Notes: a model not told the origin generated them from the letters alone. 64,000 bases of DNA from Kitasatospora sp. GAS204B (GCF_029892155.1 NZ_JARZAG010000009.1:186001-250000); one strand, 5' to 3'; positions 35,472 through 45,380 are shown, counted from the stretch's first letter. Program-made: numbers and translations.

Positions 35472-36605
35472 GTGTATCTGACTCATGAACAACTCCTGTC
35501 GCACGCAAGGGAACTGGCCCGCACGAAGGCGTCCTGCACGCTCCGCCGGGTCGGCGAGTCCGCCCAGGGACGGGGGCTGTACCTGCTCTCGGTCGACCGG
35601 TCTGGACCCGATGTGCTGGTGGTGGCCGGCGCGCACGCCAACGAGCCGGTGGGGATGAGCACCGTCCTCGCGCTGGCCCACCGGGCGCTGGAGGGGCCGA
35701 GCGGCGCCCGCTGGAGCTTCCTGCTCTGCCTGGACCCGGACGGCGCCGTGCTCAACGAGGGGTGGCTGGCGGGGCCGCTCACCATGGCCCGGCACTTCGA
35801 GCACTTCTACCGGCCGCCCACGGACGCCCAGCCGGAGTGGCTCGGGGACGCGCCGCTGCCCGAGACGGCGGCGCTGCTGAGCGTGATCGAGGAGTTGCGC
35901 CCGGCGCTGCAGTGTTCGCTGCACGGGGTGGACTTCGGCGGGGCCTTCGTCCAGCTCACCGAGCCGATCGCGGGGCTGCGGGAGCCGTTCGGTGTCGACC
36001 CGGGCGTCCCGCTGGACGTCGGCTCGTTCGACGCCCCGTACTGGCCGATGCCGTACCCGGGCGTCTACCTGCGCCCCGCGGCCGGTCGCCCCGACGCGTT
36101 CGACGCGACACCGGCAGTCACCGAGCGCTCCACCTGGCTGATGCCCAGCGGGCCGACCGCCGTGGTCGAGGCGCCGATGTGGGCGGTGCCGGCGGTGGCC
36201 GACGGCGCGCCGCACCCCGAGCCGCAGAAGGCGCTGCGGGTGCTGGCCGAGCGCCTGCGCACCGGGTTCCCGGACCTCGCCGGGGTCGGCGGGGCCGACC
36301 CGTTCGCCCGTGCGGCGGCGGAGAACGCGGCGGTCGGAGTGGCGCTCGCCGACGAGTGGGAGCAGAGCACGTGGGCCCGCACCGTCGCCCAAGTGACCGC
36401 GCTGGAGCTTGCGGCCGAGCGGCTGCCGCTGCGGGCGGCGGCCGGGCTGGCCCGGCTGGGCTCGAGCGCAGACCGGGCGGGAGAGGTGGCCGAGCGGTGC
36501 CGGTGGATCGAGCGGCGGTTCGCGGCGCGCTGGGTGCCGGTGCACCGGCAGGTCGCGCTACAGGCCCGGGCGGTCGAGTCGATCGCCCGGGCCGTGCTCG
36601 GCTGA
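35472..36605 (+). CDS. M14-family zinc carboxypeptidase-like protein
   Basis: 377 aa from the GTG at 35472; in-frame GTGs at 35358 and 35454 are alternatives and no site has a clear Shine-Dalgarno. Zinc ligands HANE (HxxE) in VVAGAHANEPVG and the third His in LQCSLHGVD are present, with a likely catalytic Glu in VVEAPMW. No signal peptide is seen from the chosen start, so a cytoplasmic deacylase or peptidase is likely. Stops 6 bp from the convergent rodA. Confidence 0.82.
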   Translation: MYLTHEQLLSHARELARTKASCTLRRVGESAQGRGLYLLSVDRSGPDVLVVAGAHANEPVGMSTVLALAHRALEGPSGARWSFLLCLDPDGAVLNEGWLAGPLTMARHFEHFYRPPTDAQPEWLGDAPLPETAALLSVIEELRPALQCSLHGVDFGGAFVQLTEPIAGLREPFGVDPGVPLDVGSFDAPYWPMPYPGVYLRPAAGRPDAFDATPAVTERSTWLMPSGPTAVVEAPMWAVPAVADGAPHPEPQKALRVLAERLRTGFPDLAGVGGADPFARAAAENAAVGVALADEWEQSTWARTVAQVTALELAAERLPLRAAAGLARLGSSADRAGEVAERCRWIERRFAARWVPVHRQVALQARAVESIARAVLG

Positions 36606-36611
36606 GACCGC

Positions 36612-37817
36612 TCAGCCCGCTATCGGTCGCTGGGTCCGGACGGCCTGGAGCAGCCCGATCGCGATCCAGCCCGCGAACATCGAGGAACCGCCGTAACTGA
36701 CGAAGGGCAGCGGGATGCCGGCCACCGGCATGATGCCCAGCGTCATGCCGATGTTCTCGAAGGACTGGAAGGCGAACCAGGTGATCACCCCGCCGGCGAC
36801 CACGGTGCCGAACAGGTCGGTGGCCTGGCGGGCGATCCGGCAGGCCCGCCAGAGGATGATCCCGACCAGCACGATGATGGCCAGACCGCCGACGAAGCCC
36901 AGCTCCTCCCCCGCGACCGTGAAGACGAAGTCGGTCTGCTGCTCGGGGACGAACTGCCCTATGGTCTGGGTGCCGTGGAAGAGGCCCTTGCCGGTCAGGC
37001 CGCCGGAGCCGATCGCGATCCGGGCCTGGGCGGTGTTGTAGCCCACGCCCGCGGGGTCCAGGGCCGGGTTGGCGAAGGCGGCGAAGCGGTCGATCTGGTA
37101 CTTGCTGAGCACACCCAGCTTCCAGACCGCCGTCGCCCCGAGCCCGCCGGTCGCCAGCAGGCCGAAGAGCCACCGGTTGGCCACCCCGGAGGCCAGCAGG
37201 ATGCCCAGGATGGTCACCGCCATCACCATCACGGAGCCGAGGTCGGGCATCAGCAGCACCACCGCGATCGGGATGCCGCCCAGCACCAGCGCCTGCAGCA
37301 CGGTGCGGCTGGTGGGCATCTCGCGCTCGCCGGTGTCCACCCGGGAGGAGAGCACCATGGCCATCCCGAGCACGATCGCCAGCTTGGCGAACTCGGCCGG
37401 CTGGATCGAGAAGCCGCCGCCGAACTGGATCCAGGAGTGCGCGCCGTTGATGGTCGAGCCCAGCGGGCTGAGGGTGGCGAGGAGCATCAGCAGCGCCAGC
37501 ACGTAGAGCACCGGCACCGCGGCCTTGATCCGGTGGTGCCCTATCGCGATCGCGCCCGCGCAGAGCGCCACGCCGATCACCAGGTTGGTCAGGTGGCGGT
37601 ACAGGAAGTACTGCGGGTCCCCGTGGGTCAGCGAGTCGCGGCCCCGGGTGGCCGACCAGACCAGCATCGAACTGCCCAGCGACAGGGCCAGCGCGGCCAG
37701 GATTATCACCCAGTCGAGCCGGCGCAGCGGGGCGTCCTTGGCCAGCGCCCTGGCCACCGGGCCGCGCTGCGGCGAGAACCGCAGCTGGCGGTAGGAACCG
37801 TACGAGGAGGAGGTCAT
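36612..37817 (-). CDS. rodA: RodA/FtsW/SpoVE-family peptidoglycan glycosyltransferase
   Basis: 401 aa, about 10 TM helices. A SEDS glycosyltransferase that polymerises lipid II with a cognate class B PBP. Family motifs include GAHSWIQFGGGFSIQPAEFAK, VPEQQTDFVFTVAGEELGF and GIPLPFVSYGGSSM. ATGA overlap with the upstream PBP2 gene indicates translational coupling. In S. coelicolor the equivalent (sfr) belongs to the spore-wall-synthesizing complex. Confidence 0.95.
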   Translation of the reverse strand: MTSSSYGSYRQLRFSPQRGPVARALAKDAPLRRLDWVIILAALALSLGSSMLVWSATRGRDSLTHGDPQYFLYRHLTNLVIGVALCAGAIAIGHHRIKAAVPVLYVLALLMLLATLSPLGSTINGAHSWIQFGGGFSIQPAEFAKLAIVLGMAMVLSSRVDTGEREMPTSRTVLQALVLGGIPIAVVLLMPDLGSVMVMAVTILGILLASGVANRWLFGLLATGGLGATAVWKLGVLSKYQIDRFAAFANPALDPAGVGYNTAQARIAIGSGGLTGKGLFHGTQTIGQFVPEQQTDFVFTVAGEELGFVGGLAIIVLVGIILWRACRIARQATDLFGTVVAGGVITWFAFQSFENIGMTLGIMPVAGIPLPFVSYGGSSMFAGWIAIGLLQAVRTQRPIAG

Positions 37818-40024
37818 GCCCGGCCCCTTCCGGTGCTCCGCAGCGCGGGCTCCAGCGCGACCAGGTCGGCGTAGACCGCGGACCGGGTCGGCGCCGACGG
37901 GTAGTCGTAGGAGTACGAGGCGGTCTTCAGGATCGCGGTGCCGTCCGGGTTGAACTTGGGCAGCGCGGTCTGCGGAGTGGGCAGGAGCGCCTTGCTCTGG
38001 TCGATGCCGCCCTTGTCGTCCACGCCGTACAGCGCCTGGTAGATCCGGCGCACCGCGTCACCGGAACCGCCGGAACCGGTACCGGCCTGACTGATCGTCA
38101 TGACCACCGCGTAGTCCTTGCTGTAGGTGGTCAGCCAGGAGGTGGTCTGCTTGCCGTAGACCTCGGCGGTACCGGTCTTGGCGTGCAGCTGGATCTTGTC
38201 CTGCGGCCAGCCGGCGCCGGTGAACTTCCAGGCCGCGGTGCCCTCGGTCACCACGCCCGCGGTGGCCTGGTCGATGTACTGCAGGGTCTTCTGGTCGTCC
38301 GGCAGCTTGCCGCTGATCTGCGGCGCGATGTCCTGGACCAGCTGGCCGCTGGGGGTGATCACGGCCTTGGCGACGCTCGGCTTGTAGAGCGTGCCGCCGT
38401 TGGCCAGCGCGGAGTAGATGGTGGCCATCTGGATCGGGGTGACCAGCGTGTCACCCTGGCCGATCGCGTAGTTGACCGAGTCACCGGCGCGCATCACGTT
38501 GCCGTCCACGCAGTTCTCGCGGGCGATCTCGGTGGCGTAGTCGGTGCCGCCGCCGGCCGCCTGCTTGCACCAGGCGTCCTTGTTGGCGTTGAAGAAGTCG
38601 GTCTTCCACTGGCGGTCGGGGACCCGGCCCGGCACCTCGGCCGGCAGGTCGATGCCGGTCTTGGCGCCGAGGCCGAACTGGTGGGCCGTCTTGTAGAACC
38701 AGTCGGCGGGGTTGGCCTTGGGCTTGATGCCGCCGTCCTTCATCCACTGGTCGTAGGACAGGCCGTAGAAGACGGTGTCGCAGGAGATCTCCAGCGCCTT
38801 CTCCAGCGAGATGTCACCGGCCGACTCGCCCTCGAAGTTCTTGAACTCGCGCCCGCCGATGGTCAGGCTCGACGGGCACGGGTAGTGGCCGTCCAGCGAG
38901 TAGCCGGCCTGGACCGCGGCGCTGGTGGAGACCACCTTGAAGGTCGAGCCGGGGGCCGACTGGCCCTGGATCGCCCGGTTCAGCAGCGGGTAGTTGGAGG
39001 CCTGGTTGGTCAGGTTGGCGTAGTCCTTGGCGGAGATGCCGCCGACCCAGAGGTTGGGGTCGTAGGTGGGGGCGCTGGCCATCGCGACGATCCGGCCGGT
39101 GTGCACGTCCATCACTATGGCCGCCCCGGAGTCGGCGACGAAGTTCTGGTTGGTCACCGTGTCGAAGGTGTTGCGGGCGTCGGTCATGGCCTGGTTCAGG
39201 TTGTCCTCGACCACCTTCTGCACCCGGGCGTCGATGCTGGTCACCACGTTGTCGCCGGGCTGGGCGGGGGTGGTGCCGGCGCTGCCGATCACCCGGCCGA
39301 GGTTGTCCACCTCCAGCCGGTCGACGCCGGTGGTGCCGCGCAGCTGGTTGTCGTAGACCGACTCCAGACCGGCCCGGCCGATCTGGTCGCTGGGCAGGTA
39401 CTTGTTCTTGCCGCTCTGGTTCGCGGTCTTGGTGACCTCGTCGTCGGTGACCGGCGAGAGGTAGCCGAGCACCTGGGCCATGTTGGCGCCGCCCGGGCTC
39501 GGGTACTGGCGCACCGCGGTGGGCTGGGCGGTGATGCCGGGGAAGTCCTCGCTGCGTTCCATTATCTGCATCGCCTGCTGGGTGGTGGCCTGGTCGGTCA
39601 CCGGGATCGGCTGGTAGGGCGAGCCGTTCCAGCAGGGCTGCGGGGTCTTGGCGTCGCAGAGCCTGACCTTGTCCTGGACGTCCTTGGCGTTCATCCCGAG
39701 CACCTGGGCGAGCCGGGTCAGCACGGCCTTGCCGTGGTCCTTCTGCTCCAGCAGCGAGGTGCGGCTGACCGAGACCACCAGCTTGGTCTGGTTGCCGGCC
39801 AGCACCTGCCCGTTGGCGTCCAGGATCTCGCCGCGGATGGCCGGCGAGACCACCTCGCGGATGTGGTTGTTGGACGCCTGGGCGGTGTACTGGCTGCCGT
39901 TGCGGATCTGCAGGTACCACAGGCGCCCGCCGAGCGTGCCCAGCAGCGACAGCACCAGGATCTGCAGGACGACCAGACGGATCGTCACCCGACGGGTGCG
40001 CCCGGTCTCCGGGATGTTGCTCAC
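37814..40024 (-). CDS. mrdA: Penicillin-binding protein 2 (class B transpeptidase)
   Basis: 736 aa. N-terminal TM anchor (residues about 15-35), a PBP dimerisation domain, then a transpeptidase domain. SxxK is STFK at about residue 358 (APGSTFKVVST), the second motif SCD is near 415 (EISCDTVFYG), and KTG is near 614 (HAKTGTAEV). Cross-links peptidoglycan with RodA, whose start overlaps its stop by 4 bp. Lies downstream of mreBCD, the elongation/sporulation wall cluster. Confidence 0.95.
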   Translation of the reverse strand: MSNIPETGRTRRVTIRLVVLQILVLSLLGTLGGRLWYLQIRNGSQYTAQASNNHIREVVSPAIRGEILDANGQVLAGNQTKLVVSVSRTSLLEQKDHGKAVLTRLAQVLGMNAKDVQDKVRLCDAKTPQPCWNGSPYQPIPVTDQATTQQAMQIMERSEDFPGITAQPTAVRQYPSPGGANMAQVLGYLSPVTDDEVTKTANQSGKNKYLPSDQIGRAGLESVYDNQLRGTTGVDRLEVDNLGRVIGSAGTTPAQPGDNVVTSIDARVQKVVEDNLNQAMTDARNTFDTVTNQNFVADSGAAIVMDVHTGRIVAMASAPTYDPNLWVGGISAKDYANLTNQASNYPLLNRAIQGQSAPGSTFKVVSTSAAVQAGYSLDGHYPCPSSLTIGGREFKNFEGESAGDISLEKALEISCDTVFYGLSYDQWMKDGGIKPKANPADWFYKTAHQFGLGAKTGIDLPAEVPGRVPDRQWKTDFFNANKDAWCKQAAGGGTDYATEIARENCVDGNVMRAGDSVNYAIGQGDTLVTPIQMATIYSALANGGTLYKPSVAKAVITPSGQLVQDIAPQISGKLPDDQKTLQYIDQATAGVVTEGTAAWKFTGAGWPQDKIQLHAKTGTAEVYGKQTTSWLTTYSKDYAVVMTISQAGTGSGGSGDAVRRIYQALYGVDDKGGIDQSKALLPTPQTALPKFNPDGTAILKTASYSYDYPSAPTRSAVYADLVALEPALRSTGRGRA

Positions 40025-40058
40025 CTCAAGGACTCCCCTCCGGCAAGGCTTCAGACAG

Positions 40059-40676
40059 TCAGGACTTCATGCCGCGGAACTTGCGGGCGGGTGGCCCGGC
40101 GGACGGCTCACGGGTGGTGCGGTAGCGGGCGATGGTGCCCAGGCCGGGGCCGGTCACCTCGCCGCCCGTCGAGGACGGGTCGACCCGGCGGGCCAGCAGC
40201 ATCACCGCCGGCACCACGAACGGCGCCAGCAGCAGGTCGTAGAGGAGCGCGGTCGCCGCCAGCGAGGGCAGCCCGACATGCCGGGCGGCGGTGTCGCCGA
40301 CCAGCGCGCCGACCCCCGCGTACAGCAGGGTGGAGACCACCGCGGCACCCGCCACCACCAGCAGCGGGGTGAACACCGAGCGCTGGCGGCCGGTATCGGC
40401 GCCCAGCAGCCCGGCGGCGTAACCGATCAGGCAGAGCACCAGCGCGTACCGGCCGATCGCGTGGTCGGAGGGCGGTGCCAGGTCGGCCAGCAGCCCGGCG
40501 GCGAACCCGGTCAGGCAGCCGCCGGAGGGCCCGAAGACCAGTCCCAGCGCGACCACCATGAGCAGCAGCAGGTCCGGGGTGGCCCCGGGCAGCTGGAGCC
40601 GGCCCAGCACGCTGACCTGGACCACCAGGGCGAGCAGGATCAGCGGGGCGGAGAGCAGGACGCGCTTGACGACCAT
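40059..40676 (-). CDS. mreD: Rod shape-determining protein MreD
   Basis: 205 aa, 5-6 TM helices (VVKRVLLSAPLILLALVVQV first). Integral membrane partner of MreC in the elongasome; streptomycetes use it mainly in spore-wall synthesis. Starts 4 bp after mreC and ends 34 bp before the PBP2 gene. The C-terminal hydrophilic tail of ~35 residues is basic. Confidence 0.94.
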   Translation of the reverse strand: MVVKRVLLSAPLILLALVVQVSVLGRLQLPGATPDLLLLMVVALGLVFGPSGGCLTGFAAGLLADLAPPSDHAIGRYALVLCLIGYAAGLLGADTGRQRSVFTPLLVVAGAAVVSTLLYAGVGALVGDTAARHVGLPSLAATALLYDLLLAPFVVPAVMLLARRVDPSSTGGEVTGPGLGTIARYRTTREPSAGPPARKFRGMKS

Positions 40677-40680
40677 CGGA

Positions 40681-41658
40681 TCAGTTCCCCGTAGGCGAGG
40701 CGGACGGCTGGGCGGGCTGCTGCGGCGCCCCCGAGGGCTGCGCCGCGACGGCCGCGGCCGCGGGCGGCTGGGCGGGCGCGGGGGTGGGGACCGGGCTCGG
40801 GCTGGGCGGCAGCACCGAGTCCCTGGGGTCGGCGCGCGGCGGCACCACGACCACCCCGATCAGGTCGAGGCTGGTGAACGAGACGAACGGCTGGACCAGC
40901 ACCGTCTTGGTCAGCTCCCCCGGGGTGGCCTCCACCTGGGTGACCGTACCGACCGGCACGCCGGGCACGAACGGACGCCCGCTCTGCGAGCCGAAGGTGA
41001 CCATCCGGTCGCCCGGCTTGACCTGCGCCTTGCCGTTGAGCAGCTGCACCTTCAGCGGCCCCTGGCCCTGCCCGGTGGCGAAGCCGATCTCGCCGCTGCC
41101 CTCCATCCGGGTGCCGGCGGTGAAGCCGGGGTCGGTGGCGAGCAGCACGGTGGCGGTGGTCGGGGCGACCGTGGTGACCCGGCCGACCAGGCCCGCGCCG
41201 TTGATCACGGTCATGTCCCGCTGCAGGCCGTCGTCGCTGCCGGCGTCGATGGTGATGGTCCAGGAGAAGCCCTGGGCCGCGCCGATGGCGATCACCTGCG
41301 CGGCCTTGATGGTGTAACCGCCGGTGCCGGCGGTGCGCAGCAGGTCGTCCAGCTGCTTGGTGCGTCCGGTGGCGGCGTCGGAGGAGGCGAGCTTCTGACG
41401 AAGCTCGGTGTTCTCCGCACCGATCCGGTCCAGCCGCTGCTGCTCGGTGCCGGAGTCGCGGATCGCCCGGACGGTACGCGCTATCGGGTCGACGGCCCCC
41501 GCGGCGCCCCGCTCGACGGGGCCGAACAGGTCGGCCGCGGTTCTGCGGGCACCGTTCAGCGGGGAGCTCTCGCCGCCCTTGATGTCCACGGTGATCAGGG
41601 CGAAGGCGACGGCCACCAGCAGAATGAGCAGCAGTCGACTCTCTCGTGTGTCCCTCAC
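40681..41658 (-). CDS. mreC: Rod shape-determining protein MreC
   Basis: 325 aa from the GTG at 41658. One N-terminal TM helix (SRLLLILLVAVAFALITVDI), a coiled coil (about 65-100, TEQQRLDRIGAENTELRQK), then the beta-rich extracellular domain (PFVPGVPVGTVTQVEATPG). A Pro/Ala-rich C-terminal tail follows. Longer in-frame starts exist upstream but encode unrelated Arg-rich sequence overlapping mreB. Confidence 0.93.
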   Translation of the reverse strand: MRDTRESRLLLILLVAVAFALITVDIKGGESSPLNGARRTAADLFGPVERGAAGAVDPIARTVRAIRDSGTEQQRLDRIGAENTELRQKLASSDAATGRTKQLDDLLRTAGTGGYTIKAAQVIAIGAAQGFSWTITIDAGSDDGLQRDMTVINGAGLVGRVTTVAPTTATVLLATDPGFTAGTRMEGSGEIGFATGQGQGPLKVQLLNGKAQVKPGDRMVTFGSQSGRPFVPGVPVGTVTQVEATPGELTKTVLVQPFVSFTSLDLIGVVVVPPRADPRDSVLPPSPSPVPTPAPAQPPAAAAVAAQPSGAPQQPAQPSASPTGN

Positions 41659-41705
41659 GGCGGCGCGGCTGCCCCTTCTGAACGTGTTCGGCCTTGACGG
41701 TGGGT

Positions 41706-42743
41706 CTAACGACGCGGTTGGGCGTCCAGTACCTGCTGCAGTGCCTCGAACTCCTCGACGCAGCGGCCGGAGCCGAGCGCCACCGAGTCCAGCGGGTTCT
41801 CCGCGATGTGGATCGGCATGCCGGTCTCCCGGCGCAGCCGTTCGTCCAGTCCGCGCAGCAGCGCGCCGCCGCCGGTGAGCACCACGCCACGGTCCATCAC
41901 ATCGCCCGCGAGCTCCGGCGGGCACTGGTCCAGGGTGGTCTTGACGGCGTCGATGATCGAGTTGACCGGCTCGTCGATCGCCTCGCGGACCTCGGCGGCG
42001 GAGATCACCACGGTCTTCGGCAGGCCGCTGACCAGGTCGCGGCCGCGGATCTCGGCGTGCTCGTCCTTCTCGTTCTCCGAGCCGTAGGCCGAGCCGATGC
42101 TCATCTTGATCTGCTCGGCGCTGCGCTCGCCGAGCAGCAGCGAGTACTCCTTCTTGATGTGCTGGACGATCGCGTTGTCCAGCTCGTCGCCGGCCACCCG
42201 GATGGACTGCGCCGTGACGATGCCGCCCAGCGAGATCACCGCGACCTCGGTGGTGCCGCCGCCGATGTCGACCACCATGTTGCCGGTGGGCTCGTGGACC
42301 GGGAGCCCGGCGCCGATCGCGGCGGCCATCGGCTCCTCGATGATGTGCACCTGGCGGGCCCCGGCCAGGTGGCTGGCCTCCACCACGGCCCGGCGCTCGA
42401 CGCCGGTGATGCCGCTGGGCACGCAGACCACCACCCGGGGGCGGACCAGGTAGCGGCGGCGGTGGATCTTCTGGATGAAGTAGCGCAGCATCCGCTGGGT
42501 GATCTCGAAGTCGGCGATCACGCCGTCCTTGAGCGGGCGGATGGCGATGATGTTGCCGGGCGTGCGCCCGATCATCTTCTTCGCCTCGGAGCCGACCGCG
42601 AGGATGCCGCCGGTGTTGGTGTTGACCGCCACGACTGACGGCTCGTTCAGGACGATCCCCTTGCCCCTGACGTACACCAGCGTGTTGGCAGTGCCAAGGT
42701 CGATCGCCAGATCACGGCCGATGAACGACAGATTGTTGGCCAT
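41706..42743 (-). CDS. mreB: Actin-like MreB
   Basis: 345 aa with all actin-fold phosphate motifs ([15 protein letters not shown] at the N-terminus, [18 protein letters not shown] centrally, [18 protein letters not shown] late). Forms filaments beneath the membrane; in Streptomyces it is needed for spore-wall integrity rather than tip growth. First gene of mreBCD-mrdA-rodA. The ~245 nt before its ATG look like a long regulatory leader. Confidence 0.97.
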   Translation of the reverse strand: MANNLSFIGRDLAIDLGTANTLVYVRGKGIVLNEPSVVAVNTNTGGILAVGSEAKKMIGRTPGNIIAIRPLKDGVIADFEITQRMLRYFIQKIHRRRYLVRPRVVVCVPSGITGVERRAVVEASHLAGARQVHIIEEPMAAAIGAGLPVHEPTGNMVVDIGGGTTEVAVISLGGIVTAQSIRVAGDELDNAIVQHIKKEYSLLLGERSAEQIKMSIGSAYGSENEKDEHAEIRGRDLVSGLPKTVVISAAEVREAIDEPVNSIIDAVKTTLDQCPPELAGDVMDRGVVLTGGGALLRGLDERLRRETGMPIHIAENPLDSVALGSGRCVEEFEALQQVLDAQPRR

Positions 42744-43053
42744 GGAGTGTGGAACGCCTTCCCGAACTGGATGTCATGGGCAGGGAGTTGAGCCTCGCCT
42801 GAGACCCGCACTGCGGCGCGCCGAGAGCGCGGCGGGCCCATCTGGCCCGCAGGGTGCCTCCATCGTAGCCACGCCCGGCGAGCTGGTCGGCGGGGTGGGC
42901 ATGGCGTCCATTCTGCGTGGCAGGACCGCTTCTGCTGGCATTGGACGCCGTGTCGGAGCACTCAGTTCCATATTTGACGATCAGATTCCCACGGTTGGCT
43001 GAGCCGGCGCGATGCCGCTCGGCCAACCGTGGCGATCCTGACGGAGCGTCCGG
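42744..43053 (-). other. mreB upstream region
   Basis: 310 bp between ndk and mreB. The ndk-proximal end holds the ndk terminator (42989-43032). The rest (42744-42988) has no supported gene and should contain the mreB promoters and leader. The AT-richer patch around 42965-42985 (CATATTTGACGATC) is the likeliest promoter zone; no canonical pair was assigned. Confidence 0.45.
42989..43032 (-). terminator. Terminator after ndk
   Basis: CCACGGTTGGC-T-GAGC pairs with GCTC-G-GCCAACCGTGG: 15 bp plus one T-G wobble, 12-nt loop, 22 nt past the ndk stop. Confidence 0.82.
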
Positions 43054-43467
43054 TCAGGCGTGGTCGGGAAAGAAGATCTTGATCTCGCGCTCGGCCGAGG
43101 ACTCCGAGTCCGAGGCGTGGATCAGGTTCTCCCGGGTGATCGTGGCGTAGTCGCCGCGGATCGTGCCGGCCCCCGCCTGCAGCGGGTCGGTGGCGCCGGC
43201 GAGCGCGCGGATGCCCGGGATCACGTTCTCGCCCTCGACGATCAGTGCGATCGACGGGCCGGAGGTCATGAACTCCAGCAGCGGCTCGTAGAACGGGCGG
43301 CCGACGTGCTCGGCGTAGTGCTGCTCCAGCGTCGTCCGCTCGAAGGTGCGCAGTTCGACGGCGGCCAGCTGCCAGCCGGCCTTGCGCTCGATCCGGCTGA
43401 TGATCTCGCCGACCAGGCCACGGCGGACGGCGTCGGGCTTGAGCAGGACGAGAGTGCGCTGGGTCAC
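43054..43467 (-). CDS. ndk: Nucleoside diphosphate kinase
   Basis: 137 aa from the GTG at 43467 (GGAG 8 nt upstream), the standard length. Balances NTP pools by phosphate transfer through an active-site His. The N-terminal QRTLVLLKPDAVRRGLVGEI and C-terminal NLIHASDSESSAEREIKIFF segments are the family signature with the catalytic HASDS. Downstream of the DUF4233 gene and folC. Confidence 0.96.
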   Translation of the reverse strand: MTQRTLVLLKPDAVRRGLVGEIISRIERKAGWQLAAVELRTFERTTLEQHYAEHVGRPFYEPLLEFMTSGPSIALIVEGENVIPGIRALAGATDPLQAGAGTIRGDYATITRENLIHASDSESSAEREIKIFFPDHA

Positions 43468-43550
43468 GATGCGGCTCCAGTGGTATGGGTGGGACGGTGA
43501 GAACGCGGTGCGGGCCACCGCAGCAGAGGTTACCTTGCGTGAACAGCAGG

Positions 43551-43898
43551 TCAGGCAGCCGCTGTCTGACGTTCCCGTTCCGCTCTGATGACGTCGATCT
43601 TGCGGCCGTAGTGCACCGAGCACCACCAGAGCCCGGCGAAGATCACGCCCAGCCCGTACATGGTCGGCAGCAGCAGCCCGGCGGCGAACAGGCCCAGCTG
43701 GAGCGCCCAGCCGACCGCCACCGCGCCAGGCCGGGTGATCACGCCGCAGAGCAGCACGCAGAACACCATCACCGCGCCGCTGACACCCCAGATCACCGCG
43801 GTCGAGACATCCGTCATCTTCATCGCGACACAGGCCGCGAAGAGCACCACGAAGACCTCGCCGATCAGCGTGGACGAGCAGAGCGTACGCATCGTCAC
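43551..43898 (-). CDS. DUF4233 membrane protein
   Basis: 115 aa, three to four TM helices. Starts with a GTGA overlapping the folC stop (43895-43898); an ATG two codons later is an alternative. This small membrane protein is typically encoded between folC and ndk in actinobacteria. Function unknown; the basic C-terminus (YGRKIDVIRAERERQ) should be cytoplasmic. Confidence 0.85.
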   Translation of the reverse strand: MTMRTLCSSTLIGEVFVVLFAACVAMKMTDVSTAVIWGVSGAVMVFCVLLCGVITRPGAVAVGWALQLGLFAAGLLLPTMYGLGVIFAGLWWCSVHYGRKIDVIRAERERQTAAA

Positions 43899-45298
43899 TT
43901 CCTTCCGAGCAGCAGACGGGCTTCGCCCACGGTGATCACCGAGCCGGTGATCAGCACCCCGGCGCCGGCCAGGTCGCCCTCCGCCTCGGCGAGGGTGACG
44001 GCGGCCTCGATCGCATCGTCCAGCCGGGGCTCGACCTGCACCCGGTCATCGCCGAAGATCTCGACGGCCTGGGCGGCCAGGAGGTCCGCCGACATCGCCC
44101 GATGAGTGGAGTTCTGGGTGATCACCACCTCGTCCAGGATCGGCTCGAAGGCCTCCAGCAGGCCGCTCACATCCTTGTCACCGCTGGTGGCGATCACCCC
44201 GACCAACCTGGTGAACGCGAAGGCCTCGCCGACGGCGGCGGCCGTGACCTGGGCGCCGGCCGGGTTGTGCGCGGCGTCCAGCACGATGGTGGGGCTGCGC
44301 CGGACCACCTCCAGACGACCGGGCGAGCTGACCCCGGTGAAGGCCTGGCGCACCTTGTCGACGTCCAGCTGCCCCTCGCGGGCCGCGCCGATGCCGAAGA
44401 AGGCCTCCACCGCGGCCAGCGCCATCGAGGCGTTGTGCGCCTGGTGCTCGCCGTGCAGCGGAATGAAGATGTCCGAGTACTCGCCGCCGCCGAGCCCGCG
44501 CAGCGTGATCAGCTGCCCGCCGACCGCGATCTCCCGGCTCAGCACGCCGAACTCCAGGCCCTCGCGGGCCACCGTGGCGTCGACCTCGACGGCGCGCGCC
44601 AGGATCACCTGGGCCGCGTCGAGCGGCTGCTGGGAGACCACCGCGAGCGCGCCGGGCTTGACGATGCCGGCCTTCTCGGTGGCGATCTCGCCGGTGGTGC
44701 TGCCCAGCTTGTCGGTGTGGTCGAGCGAGATCGGGGTGATCACGGCCACCGCCGCGTCGATCACGTTGGTGGCGTCCCAGCTGCCGCCCATGCCGACCTC
44801 GACCACCGCGACGTCCACCGGAGCGTCCGCGAAAGCCGCGTACGCCATGCCGGTGAGCACCTCGAAGAAGGAGAGCGGGATCGGCTGCGCCGCGTCGACC
44901 ATCCGCACGTACGGCTCGATGTCCTGGTAGGTCTCGACGAACTTGTCGACGCTGATCGGCTGCCCGTCCAGGCTGATCCGCTCGGTCACCGACTCCACGT
45001 GCGGGCTGGTGTACCGGCCGGTGCGCAGTTCGAAGGAGTTCAGCAACTGCTCGACCATCCGGGCCGTGGACGTCTTGCCGTTGGTGCCGGTGATGTGGAT
45101 CGAGGGGTAGGCGCGCTGCGGCTCGCCCAGGATGTCCATCAGCGCGGTGATCCGGTCGAGCGAGGGCTCCAGCTTGTTCTCCGGCCAGCGCTCGGCCAGC
45201 TCGGCCTCGACCGCGGCGAGGCCGTCCAGCCGCTCGACGTCGTCGTCCGCACTACTGGGACGGGTGGTGTACGGGTTCGACCCGGCGCTGCTGCTCAC
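43895..45298 (-). CDS. folC: Folylpolyglutamate synthase / dihydrofolate synthase
   Basis: 467 aa, Mur-ligase fold. Adds glutamate to folates and may also make dihydrofolate. P-loop in SIHITGTNGKTSTARM, the carbamoylated-Lys/metal region SLDHTDKLGSTTGEIATEKA, and the C-terminal VLDAAHNPAGAQ motif. GTG start at 45298. A long stem-loop separates it from the upstream gene; the DUF4233 gene overlaps its stop. Confidence 0.95.
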   Translation of the reverse strand: MSSSAGSNPYTTRPSSADDDVERLDGLAAVEAELAERWPENKLEPSLDRITALMDILGEPQRAYPSIHITGTNGKTSTARMVEQLLNSFELRTGRYTSPHVESVTERISLDGQPISVDKFVETYQDIEPYVRMVDAAQPIPLSFFEVLTGMAYAAFADAPVDVAVVEVGMGGSWDATNVIDAAVAVITPISLDHTDKLGSTTGEIATEKAGIVKPGALAVVSQQPLDAAQVILARAVEVDATVAREGLEFGVLSREIAVGGQLITLRGLGGGEYSDIFIPLHGEHQAHNASMALAAVEAFFGIGAAREGQLDVDKVRQAFTGVSSPGRLEVVRRSPTIVLDAAHNPAGAQVTAAAVGEAFAFTRLVGVIATSGDKDVSGLLEAFEPILDEVVITQNSTHRAMSADLLAAQAVEIFGDDRVQVEPRLDDAIEAAVTLAEAEGDLAGAGVLITGSVITVGEARLLLGRK

Positions 45299-45312
45299 CC
45301 GCCCAGTCTACG

Positions 45313-45380
45313 AGCGCTGCCGCCCGCTTCCCGCCGCAGGGGCCGCGAGCGGGGTGCGGCGCGAAGCGGGCGGCAGCGCT
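45313..45380 (-). terminator. Long stem-loop upstream of folC
   Basis: 18-bp perfect inverted repeat AGCGCTGCCGCCCGCTTC (45313-45330) with 45363-45380, and an inner 7-bp stem CGCCGCA/TGCGGCG in the loop. Its upstream arm begins within the stop codon of the 168-aa gene and it ends 15 bp before the folC start. Confidence 0.7.
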
